From Streptomyces sp. RB17 (GTDB lineage Bacteria; Actinomycetota; Actinomycetes; Streptomycetales; Streptomycetaceae): a stretch of 64,000 bases of DNA. Position 1 is the first letter of the stretch. Each line of letters opens with the position of its first letter. Positions 33,987 through 42,692 of the stretch are shown piece after piece. The stretch covers positions 248,001 to 312,000 of the forward strand of contig NZ_WEGL01000011.1 of NCBI RefSeq assembly GCF_009604455.1, read 5' to 3'. The translations under genes and the position numbers were made by a program. The notes under the pieces are model-generated. The model had not been told where the DNA came from and did no database searches. It was given only the letters and a program-made list of their open reading frames with translations.

Positions 33987-34364
33987 GTGTCCGGGAAGGG
34001 TGCCGCGTCTGCGGTGGTGACGGCGGCCGAGTCGGCGACCGTGCCTGAGATCGCGACGGCGCCCGAGACCGCCACCGCACCCGAATTGGCAAGCGAGCGC
34101 AAGACGGCGAGCAAGCCGAGGAAGAGGACGAGCCTACGACCGCGACCGAGCCCAGGACGCGGAGCCTCGGCCGAACCGATCAGGGCCCCACCGGTCCCCA
34201 CCGAGCCCCGACTCCCTCCCCAACCAACCTCAAGCCCCCCACCCCATCCTCGAGCCACTCCACCCCATCCCAGAGCCACCCCTCTCCACCCACCCCTCTC
34301 CACCCCCACCCCACCCCTCTCCACCCCGCCCCGACCGTGCAGCGAGAGCGGAGCCGACGCATGA
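33987..34364 (+). CDS. possible Pro/Ala/Thr-rich low-complexity protein
   Basis: An open frame of 125 codons from GTG 33987 whose stop overlaps the aldehyde dehydrogenase ATG (ATGA). The first ~60 codons have G/C third positions (VPEIATAPETATAPELASE, SKPRKRTS). The rest (34190-34330) is a C-rich tract of repeated CCTCTCCACCC units giving Pro-His-Thr repeats. The overlap and codon use favour a real but disordered protein; equally it may be a degenerate spacer. Nothing else occupies the 438 bp between SucD and the dehydrogenase. Confidence 0.35.
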   Translation: MSGKGAASAVVTAAESATVPEIATAPETATAPELASERKTASKPRKRTSLRPRPSPGRGASAEPIRAPPVPTEPRLPPQPTSSPPPHPRATPPHPRATPLHPPLSTPTPPLSTPPRPCSESGADA

Positions 34365-35959
34365 CACCCACCCTCACCCCGAACCCGTCGCCCCCGAACC
34401 CCGCCGAGCGCCCGCCCGCCCCGGCCCCCACGCTCCTGAAACCCGGCACGGCCTACACCGACGCCTGGCGGCGCTGCCTCGCCGCCGCGCCCGAGGCCTT
34501 CCGGGACGACCGTGTCCTCAATCTCTGGGGTGCCGAATGGCGGCCCGACGGCCGTACGCTCCCGGCGACCACCCCGGTCGACGGCACCCCGATCGCAGGC
34601 GCCCCGCGGCTCGACGGCGCCACCGCCCAACATGCCGTACGAGCGGCCCTCGACCAGCACCGGGCCTGGCGGCACATCCCGCTGCCCGAACGGCGGGCGC
34701 GGATCGCCGCCACGCTGGACGCGCTCAGCGCACACCGCGACCTGCTCGCCCTGCTGCTCGTGTGGGAGATCGGCAAGCCATGGCGGCTCGCCCTCGCGGA
34801 CGTCGACCGGGCGATCGACGGCGTGCGCTGGTACGCAGACGGCATCGAGCCCATGCTCGCGGGCCGGACCCCGCTGGACGGACCGGTGTCCAACATCGCC
34901 AGCTGGAACTATCCGATGAGCGTGCTCGTGCACGCCGCCTTCGTGCAGGCCCTGGCCGGCAACGCCGTGATCGCCAAGACACCGACGGACGGCGGTGCGG
35001 CCTGCCTCACCCTCGCCATGGCGCTGGCCGCACGCGAGGGCGTGCCGGTCACCCTGGTCGGCGGCAGCGGCCGCGAGCTGAACCAGGCACTGGTACGGGC
35101 GCCGGAGATCGGCTGCGTGTCCTTCGTCGGCGGCCGTGACACCGGAGCCGACGTCGCCACGGCGGTCGCCGGCCTCGGAAAACGGCACATCCTCGAACAG
35201 GAGGGCCTGAACACCTGGGGCATCTGGGACTTCTCCGGCTGGGAGCGGCTCAGCGCCCTGATCCCCAAGCTCTTCGACTACGGAAAACAGCGCTGTACCG
35301 CTTACCCGCGTTTCGTCGTGCAGCGTTCCCTGTTCGACGCGTTCCTGGCGGCCTACCTCCCCGCGGTCCGCTCCGTTCGCGTCGGCCACCCCCTCGCGGT
35401 CGCGGACGCGGCCGATCCACTCCCCGAACTGGACTTCGGCCCACTGATCAACGCGGCCAAGGCCAAGGAACTCACCGACCAGGTCGCCGAGGCCGTCGAC
35501 CGGGGCGCCGTACCGCTGTACCGCGGCCGCCCCGACCACTCACGGTTCCTGCCGGGACAGGACACCTCCGCCTACGTCCACCCGGTCACCCTCCTCAACC
35601 CGCCGCCGTCCTCCCCGCTGCACCACGCGGAGCCCTTCGGCCCCGTCGACACGATCGTCCTGGTCGACACCGAGGCCGAACTGTTGGCTGCCATGAACGC
35701 GTCCAACGGCGCCCTGGTCGCCACCCTCGCCACGGACGACCGGTCCACCTACGACCGGCTCGCCCCGCAGATCCGCGCCTTCAAGACCGGACACGGCGTT
35801 CCCCGCTCCCGCGGCGACCGCGACGAGCTGTTCGGCGGTTTCGGCGCCTCCTGGCGCGGTGCCTTCGTCGGCAGCGATCTTCTGGTGCGCGCCGTGACCC
35901 GGGGCCCGGCGGGGGAGCGGCTGCCCGGAAACTTCCCGGAGTACCAGCTCATGCCCTGA
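34361..35959 (+). CDS. aldehyde dehydrogenase family protein
   Basis: A 532-aa NAD(P)-dependent aldehyde dehydrogenase-like enzyme. VSNIASWNYPMSVLVHAAFV is the substrate/cofactor channel motif (ALDH IxPWNYP region), the general-base Glu is in HILEQEGLNTWG, and the nucleophilic Cys is in FDYGKQRCTAYPRFV. The first ~30 residues are Pro-rich. ATG 34361 is preceded by GGAG. Its place after the CoA ligase genes suggests that it oxidises an aldehyde from the same pathway, for example one made by a hydroxyacyl-CoA lyase; this is inferred. Confidence 0.85.
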   Translation: MTPTLTPNPSPPNPAERPPAPAPTLLKPGTAYTDAWRRCLAAAPEAFRDDRVLNLWGAEWRPDGRTLPATTPVDGTPIAGAPRLDGATAQHAVRAALDQHRAWRHIPLPERRARIAATLDALSAHRDLLALLLVWEIGKPWRLALADVDRAIDGVRWYADGIEPMLAGRTPLDGPVSNIASWNYPMSVLVHAAFVQALAGNAVIAKTPTDGGAACLTLAMALAAREGVPVTLVGGSGRELNQALVRAPEIGCVSFVGGRDTGADVATAVAGLGKRHILEQEGLNTWGIWDFSGWERLSALIPKLFDYGKQRCTAYPRFVVQRSLFDAFLAAYLPAVRSVRVGHPLAVADAADPLPELDFGPLINAAKAKELTDQVAEAVDRGAVPLYRGRPDHSRFLPGQDTSAYVHPVTLLNPPPSSPLHHAEPFGPVDTIVLVDTEAELLAAMNASNGALVATLATDDRSTYDRLAPQIRAFKTGHGVPRSRGDRDELFGGFGASWRGAFVGSDLLVRAVTRGPAGERLPGNFPEYQLMP

Positions 35960-36135
35960 CCCTCACGGCTCGTACGCGGGATCATGCATTCTGTATACCG
36001 CCGCCGACCCAGGCGGCCCGGCTCGCCCCGGGCCGCCTCCACGGGACGGATACGCAGGTGAAACGCACTCCGAAACCTTGGTATTGTTGTCCCTGTCGCC
36101 GCGGGGAACACCCCCCGCAAGGCGGCAGACACCTA

Positions 36136-36220
36136 GTCCGGGTGGCGGAATGGCAGACGCGCTAGCTTGAGGTGCTAGTGCCCTTTATCGGGCGTGGGGG
36201 TTCAAGTCCCCCCTCGGACA
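36136..36220 (+). tRNA. tRNA-Leu (anticodon GAG)
   Basis: The acceptor stem GTCCGGG (36136-36142) pairs with CTCGGAC (36213-36219, one G-T pair). The D arm starts TGGCGGAATGGCAGAC. The anticodon loop CTTGAGG between GCTAG and TGCTAG gives GAG. A long variable arm (class II) is followed by the T arm GGGGGTTCAAGTCCCCC. No CCA is encoded. The 3' end is where a large serine recombinase gene ends on the other strand. Confidence 0.95.
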
Positions 36221-37897
36221 CTCCTTATAGCGATACGGAATCGAGGGCCTCGACCTGACGGTCGCGGTCCTCGTTGCGTTGTCGTACGCGATCGTGATGC
36301 CCAGGGCCTCGTAGAGGGGCTCCTTCTTGTCGGCGTCGGCGGCCTGGATACGTTGTGCGATGTCTCCGAGCCTGTCAGTGACCTCCCGGATCTGGTCTGC
36401 CGTGAGGGCTGGTTCCTTCTTCTGGGTGACGGTGGGCAGCGCGTCGAGCTTCTTCTGTGCTGCTTCCCTGTCACGTTGCGCGTCGTTGATCCACTGGGTG
36501 ACGACGGCCGGGTCGGCTCCGGAGTCGAGGGCGGCTTGGTAGCGAGCGAGGCGCCGCTCGCATTCCTTGATCGCCTGGCGGACTTGGGCCTGTTCGGGGG
36601 TTTCGGGCTGTGCAGAGCTTGCCGCGATGCCGGCCTGGCTGAGTGCGGTGATGGTGGCGGTGAGCCGCTCGGGGGTGAAGGCGCGGGCGATCCATGCATC
36701 CAGTGCCTGGCAGATGATGTCTTCGCGCAGGTTGATGGTGCGCGGATGCTCGAGCCCGGGGTAGAGGGCTGCTTCCTGTTCCTTGTACTCGCATCGGTAG
36801 TAGACGCAGTCGCGGATCGCCGAGGGCTGCATCTTCCGTCCGCACAGAGTGCACTTCACCCGGCCTCGCAGGACGTAGGCCCGCTGGCTGCTTCGCCGGT
36901 TGGGGCGTTCCTGTTGCTGGTAGGCGCGGGCGCGTTGCCTGCGGGCCCGCTGGGCGGCTTCGAAGAGTTCCTTGGTGATGAGCGGGGTGTGTGCGGGTTC
37001 GTTGGACCAGATCCATTCGTCGCTGGGGTTGCGGGTCATGGTGGTGCGGTGGCCGAGGGTGACGTCGTCGATGTCGAGGAGGCGTTCTTCCTTGCGCTGT
37101 TTGTTCCAGACCTCGTGGCCGGTGTAGCGGGGGTTGAGGAGGATCGCTCTGACGGTGCCGGCCTGCCATGTCTTCTTCGTGCGGTGGGGGTTGCGGGCGG
37201 CGTCGTGGGCGGAGGGGCAGGGGATGCCGTCGTGGTTGAGGTGGAGGGCGATGGCCTCGTCGATCATGCCGTCGACCTACATGGTGAAGATGCGCAGTAC
37301 GACGGGTGCGGTGGTGGGGTCGGGTTCGAGTTTGTGCAGTCGCTGTCCGGCGGCCGCTTTGGCGGGGTTGGGGTGGGTGCCGGCGTCGGTGATCCGGTAG
37401 CCGTAGGGCGGTCGTCCGCCGAGGTAGCGGCCCTGGAGTTTGGCCTGGGAGCTCATCGCGGTCCGGACCCGGATCTTGATGCGGTTGCGTTCGCCCTTGC
37501 TCATGCCGCCGAAGACGGACATGACGAGGTCGTGGGCTTCGTAGTCGGGGTCGATGGGGCCGCCGACCTCCGGGACCCACAGCGGGATGCGGAAGTGGAC
37601 GAAGACGGCGAAGGTGTTGCCGAACTGGTTGCCGTAGAAGGTGCGCTGCGGCTCCCCGATCACGACCGCGTCGAACCCGCGGTTTGGGTTGCGGAGGGCT
37701 TGGAGGAGTTCGTTGGCTCGGGGGCGGCGCTGCCAGGGCAGGGAGCGGCTGTGGCCGATGTCGAAGTACTCGGCGACGATTTGACCCCCGGCGGGCTCGA
37801 TGAGGGCTCGGGCGCGGGTGAGCTGCCAGTTTCTGGAGGCCTCCGGATCTTGGAGATCCTCGGTGGAACAGCGTCCGGCGAAGGCGAAACGGATCAC
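36185..37897 (-). pseudogene. large serine recombinase (integrase) interrupted by an amber codon
   Basis: One reading frame of 570 codons interrupted only by TAG at 37277-37279, in LRIFTM-stop-VDGMIDEAIA. The N-terminal resolvase domain carries the nucleophile region RFAFAGRCSTEDLQDP. Next come the recombinase domain (GQRLHKLEPDP...; NHDGIPCPSAHDAARNPHRT), a zinc ribbon (CTLCGRKMQPS...YYRCEY) and a coiled coil. The C-terminus ENDS in PRGDLNPHAR, a translation of the tRNA-Leu antisense strand. A Tyr codon is the likely original. It is either inactive or needs readthrough. GTG 37897 is the start. Confidence 0.85.
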
Positions 37898-38008
37898 GTG
37901 CGGTCAGACCCCTGGCGTGTGTGGCGTGGAGCGAGTGGCGGGTGTTATGTGTCGGTCTGTGGTATCTCGATCGGATGAGAAGAGCCAGCCGTGCCCATCC
38001 CTGCCTGC

Positions 38009-38230
38009 CTATGCGTCTTCGTGATCGGGGCGCTGTTGGCCCGGATCGGCGATCACGGCGTGAAGGAGCTGCAGGAGGGCGGCTGCGACGGTCTCCGTCA
38101 CGGCGGGTGGCTTGTCGGGGAGGGGCACGTAGATCTTCTTGGGGTTGTCCGGACTTGAGTACGGCTCGGATGGGGGCTGCGGCATGCGCTGCTGGGCGCC
38201 GGGCCAGGTGACTCGTCGGTGCTGACACAT
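38009..38230 (-). CDS. small uncharacterised protein upstream of the integrase
   Basis: A 73-aa frame (ATG 38230) or 58-aa frame (ATG 38185, MPQPPSEPYSSPDNPKKIYV). The latter part is Pro-rich and then helical (ETVAAALLQLLHAVIADPG). The stop is ~110 bp before the recombinase start, on the same strand, the place where small excision or control proteins sit in integrative elements. I do not recognise a family; neither start has a strong ribosome site. Confidence 0.4.
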   Translation of the reverse strand: MCQHRRVTWPGAQQRMPQPPSEPYSSPDNPKKIYVPLPDKPPAVTETVAAALLQLLHAVIADPGQQRPDHEDA

Positions 38231-38706
38231 CTCGTATAGAGACGTTGTACGTCGGTTTTGCCTTCCTGGACCGGCCAGAGGCAAGGCGGCTGGCTGCGGA
38301 TTCTTCCCGCTCGGACCGAACCCGGCGGACAGCCCGACTCGTCTGCCATTGGGACCCTGACCATGGGAAACGTCCTGGTCACGGCCCCAAAGCGTACGCC
38401 GGGGTTTCCCGCTTGTACCTGCGGTTTCCCAGCGGTTTCCCGGGGGTTCCCGGGGGATTGTGCACGGGATGCGCACGCTGGCTTGGTGCCAGGGGCATGC
38501 CGTCGGGCTGTGAGGTGGTGGGCAGGTGACAGCCCCGACAGGATTCAACCTGCGCACACGGCTCCGTAGCCCAGGTGAGAGCGCGAGGTCATAGGGCCCC
38601 TGACCTGCACGGGAAGCTGTGACCGAGCGGGCCCCGATCAAGATCATTACGCCCCTATTACGCAGGCGGCCTGTCGGGCTGTGGGTCCGGCCCGTATGGT
38701 CGAAGC
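38231..38706. other. 476-bp non-coding stretch with a tRNA scar
   Basis: No supported gene. It contains repeats of GGTTTCCC (about 38400-38450) and a tRNA-Arg-like 3' fragment at 38531-38568. It probably marks a recombination junction. Confidence 0.5.
38531..38568 (-). repeat. tRNA-Arg-like 3' fragment, probable attachment-site scar
   Basis: On the minus strand it reads GGAGCCGTGTGCGCAGG then TTGAATCCTGTCGGGGCT: the 3' side of an anticodon stem, short variable loop, T arm and acceptor end of a tRNA-Arg(CCG)-type gene. The T loop lacks one base (TTGAATC instead of TTCGAATC) and no 5' half is present, so it is not a functional tRNA. Confidence 0.65.
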
Positions 38707-39636
38707 ATGATCTCGGGCAGCAGCGGGACACCGGACGGTGGCAGCGCGGAGTTCACGGCGGAGGGCCTGGAGCCCGTCCTCCGGAAAGCATGCGCGAGGG
38801 CTGGCCTCGACTCCCACGGCGCCGAACTGCTGCGGCTGGGGTCGAACGCGGTCTATCGCCTGACCTCCTTACCCATCATCGTGCGCATCGCGCGTGATCC
38901 GTCGGTGCTCGCCGAGATGCAACGGGCCGTGGGTGTGGCCCGGTGGCTTGAGACCGGGGACTTCCCGGCTATGCGTGTGCCGGCGCCGGTCGTGCAGCCG
39001 CTCGTCGTCGGCGGCCTGGTGGTCACCTTCTGGGAGAGCGTTCAGGAGCGCGAGGAGTATGCGACGGTCGGCGAGCTGGCCGACCTCCTACGCCGCTTGC
39101 ACTGGCTTGAGGAACCCGAATCTCTGGGCCTGCCGTACTTCGACCCGCTGGCCAAGCTGGCGGTGTCTCTCGACGGCCTGGGCGGCATCTCGGGGGAGGA
39201 CCGGACGTTCCTGGAGGAGCGAGCGGCGGCCCTCGCCAAGGATTACGACCGCCTGGACTTCGTCCTCCCCTTCGGCCTGATCCACGGTGACGCCAGCATC
39301 GGGAACATCCTCCGCCACAGAGACGGGCACGCTGTGCTCATCGACCTGGACGGCTTCGCCCTCGCCCCACGCGAGTGGGACCTGATCCAGACGGCGATCT
39401 TCTACGACCGGTACGGCTGGCACACAAAGGCGGAGTACGCCGAATTCGTGCACCGGTATGGTTTCGACCTGATGAACTGGCCCGGCTACGAAACGCTCGC
39501 CGACCTCCGTGAGCTGATGATGGTTTCCTGGCTCGGCCACCAGGTCACGACGAGCGAGCGCTCTGCCGCCGAATTCGCTCGGCGAGTGCGTTCCCTCCGC
39601 ACGGGGGAGGGCCGAGACGAGTGGGGCCCGTTCTGA
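38707..39636 (+). CDS. aminoglycoside phosphotransferase-like (APH/choline kinase fold) protein
   Basis: A 309-aa kinase-fold protein. The catalytic loop GLIHGDASIGNIL carries the Asp and Asn, and LIDLDGFALAPREWDLI carries the metal-binding Asp. The N-lobe has RLGSNAVYRL as a nucleotide loop. Proteins of this kind phosphorylate small hydroxyl compounds or are resistance enzymes; the substrate is not deducible. It converges on the XRE regulator gene and lies at the start of the accessory region. Confidence 0.85.
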   Translation: MISGSSGTPDGGSAEFTAEGLEPVLRKACARAGLDSHGAELLRLGSNAVYRLTSLPIIVRIARDPSVLAEMQRAVGVARWLETGDFPAMRVPAPVVQPLVVGGLVVTFWESVQEREEYATVGELADLLRRLHWLEEPESLGLPYFDPLAKLAVSLDGLGGISGEDRTFLEERAAALAKDYDRLDFVLPFGLIHGDASIGNILRHRDGHAVLIDLDGFALAPREWDLIQTAIFYDRYGWHTKAEYAEFVHRYGFDLMNWPGYETLADLRELMMVSWLGHQVTTSERSAAEFARRVRSLRTGEGRDEWGPF

Positions 39637-39654
39637 GCGTGTGGAGACCTGCGC

Positions 39655-41028
39655 TCAGACACCGACGAGGGCGCCAGAGGCCACCCACAGTCTGTGTTCT
39701 CTGACCTGCTCGGTGAAAGCCTGTACGTCCGCGCTGTCGTCGGCCGCTGTGAGGTTCTGACGGAACTCGGTGAGGTAACTGACGCAGCGTGCCGACTTAA
39801 GTTGCTCGCCCAGGTCAAGCGCATCGAGCGCCACCCGACACGCCTCCTCGACGTCTCCGGCGCGCAGGTGCGCGTCGGCCAGAACCATGGTGGCGAAGAA
39901 GTCGCTCCGCACGTGGGTGCCGCTCATGGCGTTCTCGGCGTAAGCGACGGCCTGCCGGGCGCTGTTGACGTCGCGGAAGCAGTGGGCGGCCTCGGCGGCA
40001 AGTTCAGCTTCGTCGAAGTAGGTGATCCACTCAGGCTCGTCGTCGCGATTCCGGCTCTCCAGCGCCTTTGTGGCGGCGCTCAGGGCGGCCTCGCACCCGG
40101 CGACGTCTCCGGTACGGGCGAGGGCGCGGGCCTCCATCGCGTGGAACTGAGCCCGCAATGTCGGCGTGGCCACCGGCGAAATGCCCATGAGCGCTGCACG
40201 GGCGAGAGTGGCGGCCTCGGTGTACCGCCCCAAGAAGGTCGCCTGGTGGCTCATCGCTGACAGGACGCTGCCTGCAAACCGGCGATCGTTGGCATCCTGG
40301 GCAAGGCGGAGCGCCTGGAGGAAGTACCTCTGGGCGAGCCCGTGGCGGCAGGCGTCGTAAGACATCCAACCGGCAAGGAGCGTGGCTTCCGCCACGGTGG
40401 AGAACAGGGCTCGACCTACCTGCTCGGTGTAGCGGCCTCGTAGAAGCGGGGCCACGTCGTTGTTGAGGTACTGGATGACCGAGTGCCGCGCATGTTCTCC
40501 GCCGAACTGGTCGTCGAGCCGGGCGAACATGTCCGCCGTGGTCTTCACGGCTGTCACGTCGCCAAGACCAACTCGCATTCCGTCGGATCGAGGGCGAGGG
40601 ATGCCCGGCTCGGGTGCGACCAACCACCGAAGGGACGCCTCGTTCCACGCGGGCTCGGACGGTTCCGCAGTGAGCAGTGGGTCGTACTGGTTGAGGTCTG
40701 CCCGCCACAACTGGCTGACCGTCTGAATGGCGTCGTCCGGGCTGGCGGGGTACGCGGCGTCCAGTACCGGAGCGTCCTTCAGCTCTCCGTGCTTCAACCC
40801 GAGTTCTGCAGCGCCTGCGGCGAAGGCATCACACAGCAACGGGCCGTAGAAGTCGTCCGGTGTGCTGTGTCCGTTCTCCCAACTCGCGATACGCCGCTTC
40901 ACACTGGCGTCCGAAGGAAGCTGATGACCGCGCTGAGCTGCTGCCTGGCGCAGCTCCCTCACCAGCCTTGGCTGGCTCCAGCCCCGGCTGATGCGGGCTT
41001 CACGTAAGCGGACGCTGGTCGGCTTCAT
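39655..41028 (-). CDS. XRE-type HTH regulator with C-terminal TPR-like repeats
   Basis: A 457-aa protein. The N-terminal Cro/CI-type HTH (SVRLREARISRGWSQPRLVR and SVKRRIASWENG) is followed by ~350 residues of helical TPR-like repeats (ATLARAALMGISPV, AEAAHCFRDVNSARQAVAYA, ADAHLRAGDVEEACRVALDA). This architecture is common in Streptomyces accessory loci and resembles peptide- or ligand-sensing regulators. ATG 41028. A 16-bp perfect dyad lies 124 bp upstream in the divergent promoter region, the probable operator. Confidence 0.9.
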   Translation of the reverse strand: MKPTSVRLREARISRGWSQPRLVRELRQAAAQRGHQLPSDASVKRRIASWENGHSTPDDFYGPLLCDAFAAGAAELGLKHGELKDAPVLDAAYPASPDDAIQTVSQLWRADLNQYDPLLTAEPSEPAWNEASLRWLVAPEPGIPRPRSDGMRVGLGDVTAVKTTADMFARLDDQFGGEHARHSVIQYLNNDVAPLLRGRYTEQVGRALFSTVAEATLLAGWMSYDACRHGLAQRYFLQALRLAQDANDRRFAGSVLSAMSHQATFLGRYTEAATLARAALMGISPVATPTLRAQFHAMEARALARTGDVAGCEAALSAATKALESRNRDDEPEWITYFDEAELAAEAAHCFRDVNSARQAVAYAENAMSGTHVRSDFFATMVLADAHLRAGDVEEACRVALDALDLGEQLKSARCVSYLTEFRQNLTAADDSADVQAFTEQVREHRLWVASGALVGV

Positions 41029-41151
41029 CGAGCGGTGCCCCTTCACTCCCGCGCGCATGCGCCGGTGTGGCAACTCAGCTTGCCCGATCGAATGTACGCG
41101 CTGGTGATGGCATCTTGCAGGCAGTAACCGAAGATCGTCTGCCGGAAGGTC

Positions 41152-41200
41152 GGTGACGGGGGATGACAAGACATGCGTGAACGCGTCATCCCCCGTCACC
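41152..41200. promoter_or_regulatory. 16-bp perfect inverted repeat in the XRE/Prim-Pol divergent promoter
   Basis: GGTGACGGGGGATGAC (41152-41167) and GTCATCCCCCGTCACC (41185-41200) pair perfectly across a 17-bp spacer. A further GTCATC follows at 41205-41210. Between divergent genes this is more likely a regulator site than a terminator, although it would form a strong hairpin. Confidence 0.65.
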
Positions 41201-41293
41201 TCTCGTCATCTGCCCTGGTCAGGTACTGAGCGCTGAGTCTGGTCCTACTGCGGCATCGGGGCCGCACGGTGGTCCGACTGAGGGTGAGACGAC

Positions 41294-41845
41294 GTGCACA
41301 GGATGACCAGGCGGGGCATGGAGTGGCTGTCTGCGGCGGCGGACAATCCGGTCGAGTGCCGGCAGGTGTGGGCTGACGATCCGCGGATGCCCGCGTTGCT
41401 GCCGACTGGCCGCTTCTTCGACGTCTTGAGCGTGGACCAGCACCTCGGCATGGAGATGTACGACCGGCTCCTGCGCAGTGGAATGCCGTTCGGGCCTACA
41501 GCCATCGACCGCAAGGCACAACGAGTCGGGTTCTTCCTCAACTCCCAGAGTCGCGAGTCCTTCACGCACTACCTCGAACGCGAAACCTCGACTCCTCCGA
41601 CGTACCGGTACCTCGATGAGGGCTCGGCCGTCGTCGTCCCTGGCCCTACTCCGCTGTTCGATGACCGGTACCAATGGCTTCGCCCGCCTACGCGCCGGCC
41701 GGAAGCCAATCCGCTACGCCCGGTCGCCCTCGCGACGGCGCTGGTGGCTTCCGCGGAGCTGCTGGCAAGGATCGACCGCTTCGACGAGCAGTACCCGACC
41801 CCGTACCCCGCGGTCGCTGCACTTCCCGAGGAGACCGACCACTGA
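41294..41845 (+). CDS. Prim-Pol-like small protein of accessory loci
   Basis: A 183-aa protein (GTG 41294, or ATG 41303) with MEWLSAAADNPVECRQVWAD, LLPTGRFFDVLSVDQHLGME, IDRKAQRVGFFL and RYLDEGSAVVVPGP. From memory such Streptomyces proteins are often called truncated bifunctional DNA primase/polymerase N-terminal proteins, but I see no complete catalytic motif, so the function is uncertain. First of three rightward genes; its stop overlaps the next start (TGATG). Confidence 0.6.
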   Translation: MHRMTRRGMEWLSAAADNPVECRQVWADDPRMPALLPTGRFFDVLSVDQHLGMEMYDRLLRSGMPFGPTAIDRKAQRVGFFLNSQSRESFTHYLERETSTPPTYRYLDEGSAVVVPGPTPLFDDRYQWLRPPTRRPEANPLRPVALATALVASAELLARIDRFDEQYPTPYPAVAALPEETDH

Positions 41846-42165
41846 TGCCGCATGAGCCGACCGACGGAGACGACGCTGCCACGTGGTCGCCACTGGACAG
41901 CGAGGGCTGGTACGCGGCACGAAACGCGACGACCGCACTGCGGGACGCCCTCGTGAGGGCAGGTCTGGAGAAAGACTTCCCGTACCTGCGCGCGGACTTG
42001 AACGCCTTCGGGCATGGCCTCGTCGAGCTGGGCCGGGTCTCGCCCGATACGGCGGAGCGCCTCGCGGAACTCCTGAGATTGGCGCTCGCCAGTGGATTCC
42101 GCCGTGACCACGACCGCGACGAGCATGCCTCGGCAACCAGCGAAAAGAACGAGGGAAGGATCTAA
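41845..42165 (+). CDS. 106-aa uncharacterised protein, first of a tandem paralogue pair
   Basis: The core EKDFPYLRADLNAFGHGLVE then LGRVSPDTAERLAELL aligns with the next gene's core. It is translationally coupled to the gene before it and followed 4 bp later by its paralogue. Acidic, no membrane segment, no known domain recognised. It is probably a small helical partner protein of the XRE-associated cluster. Confidence 0.65.
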   Translation: MPHEPTDGDDAATWSPLDSEGWYAARNATTALRDALVRAGLEKDFPYLRADLNAFGHGLVELGRVSPDTAERLAELLRLALASGFRRDHDRDEHASATSEKNEGRI

Positions 42166-42169
42166 GGCC

Positions 42170-42490
42170 ATGACCGACCGGCGAGGAGTGGTGGCCAAGC
42201 GAGCGGAAGACTTGGTTCCTGGTGTGCCCTACGTCCGAGGCTGGGCACGTGCACGACGAAGCGCCGGTTCCTTGGCCGATCAACTCGTGCTCCTCGGACT
42301 AGACTCCGACTTTCCCAGCCTGGTAGCTGACGTGAACGTCTTCGGTGACGGACTGGTGCAGCTCGGCACCGTTCGCCCCGAAGCGGCCGATCTGCTTGCG
42401 CAGCTGATCACTGCTGGACTGGACGCAGAGATGGACAGCAAGGCGGCTGAAGCGCATCCGAGCAGCCGGCACGAGACACCTGCAGCCTGA
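42170..42490 (+). CDS. 106-aa uncharacterised protein, second of the paralogue pair
   Basis: SDFPSLVADVNVFGDGLVQL then GTVRPEAADLLAQLI matches the core of the upstream gene, with the same length and spacing, so the two arose by duplication. The N-terminus differs (MTDRRGVVAKRAEDLVPGVP). ATG 42170 follows GGGAAGGATCTAAGGCC, where the upstream stop is embedded. Function unknown. Confidence 0.65.
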   Translation: MTDRRGVVAKRAEDLVPGVPYVRGWARARRSAGSLADQLVLLGLDSDFPSLVADVNVFGDGLVQLGTVRPEAADLLAQLITAGLDAEMDSKAAEAHPSSRHETPAA

Positions 42491-42692
42491 AGGCTCCCCG
42501 GACGCCCCGGCTCGCCCGGCCGGAGCACGCTTCACGGTCAGCCAGCCTGGCCCCGTGCGACAGCATCCCCCAGCGCTGGCGTACGGGGCCCATTGCTATG
42601 CCAACGCGCTTGTCGGCCTGCCGCTCGGCCGGGACCGGCGCCCCAGCGCCGCAGCCCGGACGAAGCGGCAGGCCAACACGTGACATCGCGGA

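Noticed and set aside
36194..37978. 594-codon plus-strand frame opposite the serine recombinase
   Set aside because: It is Val/Gly/Asp-rich antisense sequence with no domain; the minus strand carries clear recombinase motifs.
38245..38529. Plus-strand ORF of 94 codons in the gap before the APH-like gene
   Set aside because: No ribosome site, no domain, poor codon pattern, and it runs into the tRNA fragment.
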